From NCBI GenBank assembly GCA_947167345.1, contig CAMVHR010000010.1:1-64000 (forward strand): a stretch of DNA of 64,000 nt. The letters are read 5' to 3'. Below are positions 56,517 to 64,000 of this stretch, one piece after another. Positions within the stretch are counted from its first letter, which is position 1. Each line of letters opens with the position of its first letter. The notes under the pieces were generated by a model. It was not told the DNA's origin. It was given only the letters and a program-made list of their open reading frames with translations, and did no database searches. A program made the position numbers and the translations under genes. Source of the DNA: an uncultured Treponema sp. (lineage in GTDB: Bacteria > Spirochaetota > Spirochaetia > Treponematales > Treponemataceae).

Positions 56517-57725
56517 ATGAATGATAAATCTATTTTGTGGATATCTGCTGCAGTTCCTTATGACAAGGTGCCCCATGCAGGCGGAAAAATACATAATTAT
56601 TACATAAAGTTCTTAAAAGCTCATTCAGACTGCAAGCTAAAGCTTTTGTCATTTTATTGGGCAAAAGAAAAAGAAAAAATAGATTTGGATTCTTATGGCA
56701 TTGACTATGACCTTATAGAAAGAAAGATATGGCACCTACCGGATTTACTGATTAATGCAGAAAGTATATTAAATCCCTGGAACCGCTATGCAGGCATAAA
56801 TCAGAACTATATTGTCATGCAGCTTAGAAAAAAGCTTTCTGAATATAAAAAGCAGAATACTTATCCTGATATTGTTTTGCTGCAATGGACAGAAATGGTT
56901 GTCCTTATCGATGTTGTAAAACAGTATTTCCCAAATGCCAAATATATTGCAATTGAAGAAGAAGTTAAATTCCTTGGGTATGAGAGGAAGGCAAATGATT
57001 CCAAAGGACTTTTAAGAAGTCTTTTTAACCAGGTTCGATATAATAAACTTAAGGCAATTGAACTTAAAGCCTGTGCTACATGCGATAGGGTTATTTTGAA
57101 TAATCCAAAAGATAAAGATCTTCTTTTGCGCTGTGGTTTAAATGAAAATATATTAATGGAATGGCAGCCTTATTTTGATTCTTTTATAGATAATCCTTAC
57201 CTAGGCCATAAAAAATACATCATTTTTTATGGCGCTATGGGAAGACATGAAAATGAAGAAGCTGCCCTCTGGCTTATTCATAAGGTTCTCCCTCTTATAA
57301 AGGACCCTGAATGTGAGATTCTTATTATCGGCTCTTCGCCAACGGCTGAACTCAAGACAGAGGAAAGCAGACGGGTACATATATTGGGCTTTGTTGATGA
57401 TATAGGCTCCTATTTTAAAGAGGGATTATGTTTTGCGGCTCCCCTTCATAAAGGTGCTGGCATTAAGATAAAGATTTTGGAGTCTATGTCTTCTGGTATT
57501 CCGGTTCTTACAACAGATATTGGTATAGAAGGAATACCTGCTGAAAATGGAAAAGAGTATTTTCATTGCGATAGTGCTCAGGAATATGCAACAGTTATAG
57601 ACAAGCTCGTAACTGATGAAGAACTAAGAAAGTCAATTTCGGTTAACGCAAAAAGATTTATAAGAGACCGCTTTGATTTACAAAAAAGTGGAGAGCGTTT
57701 TTTGGAGACTTTGCATAATATATAA
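56517..57725 (+). CDS. GT4-type glycosyltransferase
   Basis: YIIFYGAMGRHENEEAALWLI; GAGIKIKILESMSSGIPVLTTDIGIEGI. Confidence 0.88.
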   Translation: MNDKSILWISAAVPYDKVPHAGGKIHNYYIKFLKAHSDCKLKLLSFYWAKEKEKIDLDSYGIDYDLIERKIWHLPDLLINAESILNPWNRYAGINQNYIVMQLRKKLSEYKKQNTYPDIVLLQWTEMVVLIDVVKQYFPNAKYIAIEEEVKFLGYERKANDSKGLLRSLFNQVRYNKLKAIELKACATCDRVILNNPKDKDLLLRCGLNENILMEWQPYFDSFIDNPYLGHKKYIIFYGAMGRHENEEAALWLIHKVLPLIKDPECEILIIGSSPTAELKTEESRRVHILGFVDDIGSYFKEGLCFAAPLHKGAGIKIKILESMSSGIPVLTTDIGIEGIPAENGKEYFHCDSAQEYATVIDKLVTDEELRKSISVNAKRFIRDRFDLQKSGERFLETLHNI

Positions 57726-57886
57726 TTTGTATCTGTGGGAATAAAATGGATGAAATGTTAAAAGCTAATAAAAAAATATCTTTATCAAGATAATATGTAT
57801 TGATTTCACTGGTGACTTTTTGGTAATTACATAATAAGGCGAGTATTAGTATTTACTAAAAGAGAAAAAGGTAGATTGAAAAGAAA

Positions 57887-58429
57887 ATGTTTAGATTCCT
57901 TGTCCAAGTATATGGCGACCTTAGATGGTTATGGCTTAACGGTATTGTAAATAAAATTCCCTTTTGGCCTATTAGATGGCTTTTTTATGCAATTTGCGGA
58001 TTAAAAATGGGAAAGTATTGTAGAATAGGTTTAAGAACCACTATTGTGTATCCAAAAGGTATAACACTAGGAAAAGGGGTAATCATTAACGAAGATTGCT
58101 ATATTGATGGAAGAGGGGGGCTAACCATAGGAGATTCAACTTCAATTTCTATATATACTAAGATAATTACTGCCAGCCACAGTAAATCTTCAGGAACTTT
58201 TGCATACCATTCCAATAAGACTGAGATTGGAGCAAATGTGTGGATTGGAACAGCTGCAATCATACTTGATAATTCAATTATTGAAGATGAATGTGTAATC
58301 AGCGCGGGGTCTGTATTTAAAGGAAAAGCAGAAAAAGGAATGATTTATCAGGGAAATCCTGCTGTAATTTGTGGAGAAAGAAAATTGCAGAAAAAATATG
58401 AATTAAAAAGAAATAGTTTTATTGTTTGA
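57887..58429 (+). CDS. Left-handed beta-helix acyltransferase
   Basis: Hexapeptide repeats: GKGVIINEDCYIDGRGGLTIGDSTSIS...IGANVWIGTAAIILDNSIIEDECVISAGSVFKG. Confidence 0.88.
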   Translation: MFRFLVQVYGDLRWLWLNGIVNKIPFWPIRWLFYAICGLKMGKYCRIGLRTTIVYPKGITLGKGVIINEDCYIDGRGGLTIGDSTSISIYTKIITASHSKSSGTFAYHSNKTEIGANVWIGTAAIILDNSIIEDECVISAGSVFKGKAEKGMIYQGNPAVICGERKLQKKYELKRNSFIV

Positions 58430-58470
58430 TTCTTTGTAAAAGAAATTTTTAAATGTTATATGGGGTAGTT

Positions 58471-59352
58471 ATGAAAATAAAAAATATAGTTAGATTTTTT
58501 AGGAATGAGTTTATCAAGAAAAAAGCATATTATGAAATAACTAGTAAGAATTTTAGAAAAACTCATCCTGAGTTCACAAAAGAAATTGAGTTCATAAAAA
58601 AAAGAAAAAAACTTGAACTTTTTCCCTATAGTTTCATAAACAAATATGGTAAAGATAATTATCCAATGTACAAAGAAGATGGTTCCGAGATTCCTTATTT
58701 TATATATAAAGGGAAAAAATTATTTTTTTCTGATGAAAATATAGGGGTTGATTCTGATTTTGTAAAATGGAAGTACTCATGTTTAATGAGTGAACAAGAT
58801 GATGAAAGTCCTCATAAGTATTTTACAAATAATTTTTATGTTGAAAAGAATGACTTATTTATAGATGTTGGTTGTGCAGAGGGAAAAGAAGCGTTAGAGA
58901 TTTTAGATGATGCTTCAAAAGTATATTTATTTGAGTGTGATACAAATTGGAATGAGTCCTTGAAAAGAACCTTTGATGCCGACATAAAATCAGGCAAAGT
59001 TATAATTATAAACAAATATGTATCAGATTCAGAAAAAGATGGCTGTGTAAAACTAGATGATGTTGTTGAATCTGATAAAAATTTATTTATAAAAATGGAT
59101 GTTGAAGGGGCTGAATACGAAGTTATAAAGAGCGCAGAAAAATTAATCAAAAATGCGAAATCTGTAAAATTGGTTGCAACTTGTTATCACAATAAAGATG
59201 ATGCCGATAAAATTGTGGGTCTTCTTGAAGAAATGGGATTTACATGGGAATTTTCTGATGGGTATATGCTGTATTTTTATGGAGATACATCAAATTTTAT
59301 ATATCCGTATTTCCGACATGGGGTTATAAGAGCCCAGAAAAGTATACAATAA
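58471..59352 (+). CDS. FkbM-type methyltransferase
   Basis: DLFIDVGCAEGKEALEILDDASKVYLFECDTNW; FIKMDVEGAEYEVIKSAEKLI. Confidence 0.8.
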   Translation: MKIKNIVRFFRNEFIKKKAYYEITSKNFRKTHPEFTKEIEFIKKRKKLELFPYSFINKYGKDNYPMYKEDGSEIPYFIYKGKKLFFSDENIGVDSDFVKWKYSCLMSEQDDESPHKYFTNNFYVEKNDLFIDVGCAEGKEALEILDDASKVYLFECDTNWNESLKRTFDADIKSGKVIIINKYVSDSEKDGCVKLDDVVESDKNLFIKMDVEGAEYEVIKSAEKLIKNAKSVKLVATCYHNKDDADKIVGLLEEMGFTWEFSDGYMLYFYGDTSNFIYPYFRHGVIRAQKSIQ

Positions 59353-59980
59353 ATGAATTATTATAATAAAATAAAACTTTTTATGAAATTGCCCTTTGAT
59401 AATAAAATAATATCACTTCTACAATTTCTATATCCAATTTGTTATAAAAGAAAATTCGGAAAAATTGGCAGGGGATCATATATAAAAAGACCATTAAGTA
59501 TTATTAATCCAAAAAAAAATATTTATAGGAAAAAATGTATTTATTGGTAATGCTGTAAGAATTGACTGTTTGGAAAAATGGAATGATAAAGATTATTCCC
59601 CTATCTTAACTATTGGCGATAATGTTTCTATAGGGCAAAATTGTACATTATCATGTGCTGATAATGTAACAATCGGTAATGATGTTGTTATATCATTTGG
59701 TTGCTTAATTACTGACAATGAGCATTCAGATTTACCTGTAAATACGCATTTGTTTAGTAAAGAGATTGAAGTTTTACCAACAAAAATTGGTAATTTTACA
59801 TATGTGGGTTGTTATTCAATAATCTTAAAAGGTGTAAAAATAGGTATAAACTGTATTATTGGTGCGAATTCATTAGTAAAAACGGATGTTCCAGATTTTA
59901 CAATGGTTGCAGGAATACCTGCCAAAGTTATAAAAAAATATAATAAAAAGCTAAATATTTGGGAAAGAGTTAATAAATAA
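59353..59980 (+). pseudogene. Left-handed beta-helix acyltransferase, frameshifted at an A9 tract
   Basis: ORF 59353-59550 and ORF 59570-59980 are halves of one protein. Removing one A from 59511-59519 gives ...INPKKIFIGKNVFIGNAVRIDCLEKWNDKDYSPILTIGDNVSIGQNC. Confidence 0.85.
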
Positions 59981-59981
59981 A

Positions 59982-60971
59982 ATGAAAATCTTATTTTTTA
60001 ATCATATTATAAATGAGTATGAATGTACTCTTTTATTACATGGGTTATATCAGCTAGAAAATATTGAAATTTTTTTATTTAATGATATACCTTGGTTATT
60101 TACAGGAGAAAAAATCGATATTAAATCCTTATATGGAAAAGGATTTAATTTAGTAAATTTAATATCTTCAGAAAAAAAACAAATTCATACACAGGAACAA
60201 ATCATTAAAAATCTTGAAGAGCATTGGTATGACTTAATAATTTATGGATGTGCTTATGAGGAAACTCCTTTCTTAGAAAATGTTATTAAATCTTATTCCA
60301 AAAATGAAATATTTTTTATTGATGGAGCTGACGAGGATTTTGGATTTAAAAAAAATTATACAACTTTTCATGGGTTATTAAAATGTATGATCCCTTTTTG
60401 GTATATTCCATTAAAAATGAAGAAGAGGGCGCTTTACCTTTCGAAACTTGGTTTATATTTTAAGAGAGAAATTTCAAATCATTATTCAAAAAAATTTATT
60501 CCTATTTCATTCGCATATCCTGAACAACTATTTATAAAGAATTTAGATTTTATTAAAAAAAAGATATTAATGGCTGATTTAATTCCAGGGAAAAAAGAAA
60601 CCTATATATATAATGATTCCGAAGAATATAATAAAAGTTATCAGTCTGCAATGTTCGGAACAACATTTAAGAAAGCTGGATGGGATTGCTATAGACACTA
60701 TGAAATCCTTGCTAATGGGTGCATCCCTTATTTTCCAGATATTGAAAAATGTCCTGATAATACAATGTTTTTATTTCCTAAAAAGATATTAACAATAACA
60801 AATAATTTGTATATAAGATGGGAGAAAAGCTCTTTTAATCATAAGGATGAGAAAATATATAAATTTTATCAAAAATTATTGTTTAATTATGCAAAGGAAA
60901 ATCTTACAACAAAAAAGCTTGCTGAATATGTTTTATCATTTTTTTATAAAAATAGAACAACTAAATATTGA
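59982..60971 (+). CDS. Putative glycosyltransferase (exostosin-like C-terminus)
   Basis: GTTFKKAGWDCYRHYEILANGCIPYFPDIEKCPDNTM. Confidence 0.55.
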   Translation: MKILFFNHIINEYECTLLLHGLYQLENIEIFLFNDIPWLFTGEKIDIKSLYGKGFNLVNLISSEKKQIHTQEQIIKNLEEHWYDLIIYGCAYEETPFLENVIKSYSKNEIFFIDGADEDFGFKKNYTTFHGLLKCMIPFWYIPLKMKKRALYLSKLGLYFKREISNHYSKKFIPISFAYPEQLFIKNLDFIKKKILMADLIPGKKETYIYNDSEEYNKSYQSAMFGTTFKKAGWDCYRHYEILANGCIPYFPDIEKCPDNTMFLFPKKILTITNNLYIRWEKSSFNHKDEKIYKFYQKLLFNYAKENLTTKKLAEYVLSFFYKNRTTKY

Positions 60972-60994
60972 GATAAAGGTTCTGTAAGAAAATT

Positions 60995-61969
60995 ATGAAT
61001 AAAGTTACAAAAATAGTATATATAATTGTATTAAACTATAAAGACAAAAAAGATACATTAAATAGTGTTGTATCAATGCTCAAGAATTTAAAATATCCTA
61101 ACTACAAGATTGTAATGGTAGATAATAATTCACAGGATGGCTCTTATGAATTATTTGAAAGTGAAGCTGAAAAACTATCTAAGCAGTATGGTAAAGAAAT
61201 AAAAGCAATTGGTAATAATACTAATTTTGGTTATGCCCACGGAAATAATATTGGTATAAAATATGCTCTGAAAAGCGGCGCAGATTACATTTGTTTAATG
61301 AATCCAGATGTAACCGTAACGGAAGATTTTCTTAGTGTTTTAATAAATCAGATGGAAAAAGACTCTTCTATCGGGATTATTGGACCTGCAGAGGCATGTG
61401 GTGCAAATGGTGAAATTTGCGAACAATGCGGGGCAAATATAGGAAAAATTACTGGAACAACAAAACTGCTAAATTCAGGAAAAACTTTTTCCCAAATCAA
61501 TAATAAAATATATGACTGCGACTATGTTTGTGGAGCATGTTTAATTACTAAGAAAGAAGTATTAGAAAAGGTTGGTTTATTGCCTGAGAATTACTTTTTG
61601 TATTTTGAGGAAACCGAATGGTGTCGAAAAATTCGAAAAGCCGGATATCGATGTGTTGCATGTGCACATACCAAGATTTTGCATAAGGGCTCTGCAACAG
61701 TAAATAAAGAAGCGGAAGAAAGATCAGAAAAAGAAAAGAATAAAGGACTCAATTTTCGTGATTATTATATGTATAGAAATCGGGTAGTGTATCAAAAACG
61801 CAATACTCACTGGTTTTGTTTTGTACCTTTCCTGGTTTATTATTTTGCGGAAATTTTATATTGCGCATTTAAGAAAAAATGCTCCTGGAATATGTTTTTA
61901 GCTTATTTAGATGGAATAAGTGGTAAAGATCGTTTTAATTGTATAATAAAAGAGAACTATGAAAAATAA
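60995..61969 (+). CDS. GT2 family glycosyltransferase
   Basis: IIVLNYKDKKDTLNSVVSML; MVDNNSQDGSYELF; NTNFGYAHGNNIGIKYAL; YFLYFEETEWCRKIRKAGY. Confidence 0.92.
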   Translation: MNKVTKIVYIIVLNYKDKKDTLNSVVSMLKNLKYPNYKIVMVDNNSQDGSYELFESEAEKLSKQYGKEIKAIGNNTNFGYAHGNNIGIKYALKSGADYICLMNPDVTVTEDFLSVLINQMEKDSSIGIIGPAEACGANGEICEQCGANIGKITGTTKLLNSGKTFSQINNKIYDCDYVCGACLITKKEVLEKVGLLPENYFLYFEETEWCRKIRKAGYRCVACAHTKILHKGSATVNKEAEERSEKEKNKGLNFRDYYMYRNRVVYQKRNTHWFCFVPFLVYYFAEILYCAFKKKCSWNMFLAYLDGISGKDRFNCIIKENYEK

Positions 61970-63041
61970 TAAAATCAGCAAGTTAAATCATATATTAAAT
62001 TTACTTTTTCTCGTTCTTAAAGCACATGGTTGTAAAAAAGACTCACAGGATACTATTGTTATTGAAGCAGTTGTTCAAAGCGGAATGGCAATGCTTTTAT
62101 ATGTCCTAAAAGATCATTTCAAGCATTTTGTGATTGTTGGACATCCTTCAACTCTCATTTATTGTCAGAAAGTGTTCGGGAAAAGCTATGGGAGAAAAGT
62201 AGCATATCTTGGTAAGATAAATCATGCATCTTATAAAAAAGCTGCCATCATATCTGATTCTAAAGACAAGAACTGCGATTTGTATACAGATTTTGATTAT
62301 TATAACACTGAAAAAAGAGAGTATATTCAGAAATCTGGCAAGGGCATTATAATTCCATATTATAGGTCACCAGCTCGGCATTATGCGGTTTACAAAGAAG
62401 GAACTAAAGATTTTGTGCCTGTTTCTGCTAGAATCTTTTTTGCAGGCGCTCTTCCAAGTCATGGATACCCTTTATTAAAGTCTGTCTTTCCAGAACTGAT
62501 GAACAGAACTCAGGTTGTAGATGCATTATATGATGTAGCTGAAAAGCATTCTGAAGAAAATAATGGCAAAAGAGAGGTTTATATTGCGGTAAAAGACACA
62601 AGGCGTGGCGTTCAGACATACCCCATAGATTTTGCTGATTTTGAAAGACAGCTTGCTGTCTGCGATTTTTTCATTGCCCCGCCAGGTAACGGAATGCCTC
62701 ATTGTCATAATATTATGGAAGCTTTAAAAGCCGGCTGTGTACCAATAACGAACTATGCAGGGTGGTTTTATCCTCCGTTAGAGGTTGGAAAGAACTGTTT
62801 TGTGTTTAATGATGAAACGTCCTTGAAAAAATGCATTGAAAAAGCACTTTCGTTTAGTGAAGAAGAAATTAGGAATCTAAAAGAGAATGCCAGAAATTAT
62901 TATGAAAAGTATTGTTCAGCAGAAAGCGTATATGAAAATCTTAGAGCGTTTTTGGGTAAACGGTCACAAGCAATGTTTTTAGTAAACGATGAAGGAAATT
63001 CAATACGGTTACATAAAGAAAATAGTCCTTACCGAATATAA
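61959..63041 (+). CDS. Putative glycosyltransferase
   Basis: CDFFIAPPGNGMPHCHNIMEALKAGCVPITNYAGWFYPPLEVGKNCFVFNDETSLKKCIEKAL; overlaps the upstream GT2 by 11 nt. Confidence 0.6.
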   Translation: MKNNKISKLNHILNLLFLVLKAHGCKKDSQDTIVIEAVVQSGMAMLLYVLKDHFKHFVIVGHPSTLIYCQKVFGKSYGRKVAYLGKINHASYKKAAIISDSKDKNCDLYTDFDYYNTEKREYIQKSGKGIIIPYYRSPARHYAVYKEGTKDFVPVSARIFFAGALPSHGYPLLKSVFPELMNRTQVVDALYDVAEKHSEENNGKREVYIAVKDTRRGVQTYPIDFADFERQLAVCDFFIAPPGNGMPHCHNIMEALKAGCVPITNYAGWFYPPLEVGKNCFVFNDETSLKKCIEKALSFSEEEIRNLKENARNYYEKYCSAESVYENLRAFLGKRSQAMFLVNDEGNSIRLHKENSPYRI

Positions 63042-63165
63042 AAATGGGTGATAATAAAAACAAACCTAAATGATATTCATTTTTAAAAATATGACTGTAA
63101 ATTAAATGTGATAAAAATTTATTGATAAAATTACAGAAAACTTTATATTTATTTATGGGAAAGCA

Positions 63166-64000
63166 ATGAATAAAATTTTAACAACTGATTTGGATAAGAG
63201 TTATGATGATATTACATTTGTAACTATGTGTTTTAATATAAGGAATAGCAAAGAAGGACATGTTAATCTTAATAAAAATGGTAACGATAGACATATAAAA
63301 AGAGAATACATTGATTTTTATGTTAAAAATTTAGAAAAACTTTGCGCAAAATTCAAGGATGTGGTTATATATTGCGATAAGGAATGTGCTGATAATCTCA
63401 ATGCACCTAATGCAAAATTGGTTGTAATGAAACTTGCTGAACTTCCTTTATATCAAAAACTTTCTGAATTAAAGAATTTATTCCAAAATATGGGACAGAC
63501 AATTCATCAACGTCGTAATATGATGTTTCACCTAAAGGGAAGCGAGCTTGTTTATCAGAATAGGGCCTTGTATGCTTCAATAGTTTTAAGTAAAGTGCAC
63601 ATTTTAACACTTGCATCAAAAAACAAGGACGTACGTAGTAAATATTTATGTTGGTTAGATGCTGGTTTGCTTGGTCACCAAGCACGTTTGTTTGACGAAT
63701 GGGATGGTAAAATTACAAAATATCCACATAATGGAAAAATTAAAGTAATTTGTTCCAGAAATAATGATATTAAAAGTACTATTTATGACATTAGACATAC
63801 CAAACTGAGAGATTCTGTTTTTTGTAGAAGGCCATTGAGTTTTTCATATAGGACCTTTATGTCGCTATTAGGTCGTGAAATATGTAATGTAAATCAAATG
63901 TCTGCAGCGGTTTTATTCATAGAGAAAAAATTACAGGGTAGTCTAGAGAGTCTTTATAATGAGTATCTAAAACGTATTATGAATGAAAAACTTATTTGCT
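63166..64000 (+). CDS. Putative HtrL/YibB-like glycosyltransferase (partial, runs off the window end)
   Basis: My translation from ATG 63166 is open to 64000: MNKILTTDLDKSYDDITFVTMCFNIRNSKEGHV...REYIDFYVKNLEKLCAKFKDVVIYCDKE...YLCWLDAGLLGH. Missing from the ORF track. Confidence 0.6.
   Translation, partial: MNKILTTDLDKSYDDITFVTMCFNIRNSKEGHVNLNKNGNDRHIKREYIDFYVKNLEKLCAKFKDVVIYCDKECADNLNAPNAKLVVMKLAELPLYQKLSELKNLFQNMGQTIHQRRNMMFHLKGSELVYQNRALYASIVLSKVHILTLASKNKDVRSKYLCWLDAGLLGHQARLFDEWDGKITKYPHNGKIKVICSRNNDIKSTIYDIRHTKLRDSVFCRRPLSFSYRTFMSLLGREICNVNQMSAAVLFIEKKLQGSLESLYNEYLKRIMNEKLIC

Noticed and set aside
1-64000. tRNA or rRNA genes, intact insertion sequences, prophage genes
   Set aside because: None recognised by eye. 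A tRNAscan/Infernal run would be needed to exclude a missed tRNA.

Overview
AT-rich bacterial chromosome window that looks like a host-associated Treponema (spirochaete). This rests on gene content and protein style; no rRNA or other marker is present. Core metabolism and housekeeping occupies about 15-47 kb: aspartokinase-homoserine dehydrogenase, a DAHP synthase/prephenate dehydratase fusion, ilvN, murI, rpsU, pepF, a chemotaxis receptor, rplM-rpsI, recX, sppA, GH94 and GH27 enzymes, lysA, trkAH and azlCD. Two accessory regions flank it. The left region (1-15 kb) has an AddB-like nuclease fragment, a decayed AAA ATPase, an ATPase plus PD-(D/E)XK-like pair, and a cassette made of a double-glycine-leader Ser-rich C39-like protein followed by FGE-fold and WG-repeat lipoproteins. 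The right region (48-64 kb) is a surface polysaccharide locus. The most notable signals are: (i) two diverged copies of a two-gene OLD-like ATPase plus small nuclease-like partner module, one embedded in the polysaccharide operon; (ii) a collapsed copy of the FGE cassette with a visible 5-nt microhomology deletion junction; (iii) three short tandem arrays with exact periods of 15, 33 and 22 bp, placed directly upstream of ATPase genes or the polysaccharide locus; (iv) a DAHP synthase domain whose metal-binding Cys is Arg; (v) an A9 tract that frameshifts an acyltransferase in the polysaccharide locus; (vi) a cyclase that appears to have lost an internal sensor domain. Two real coding regions that run off the window edges (1-1761 minus and 63166-64000 plus) are absent from the supplied ORF track.
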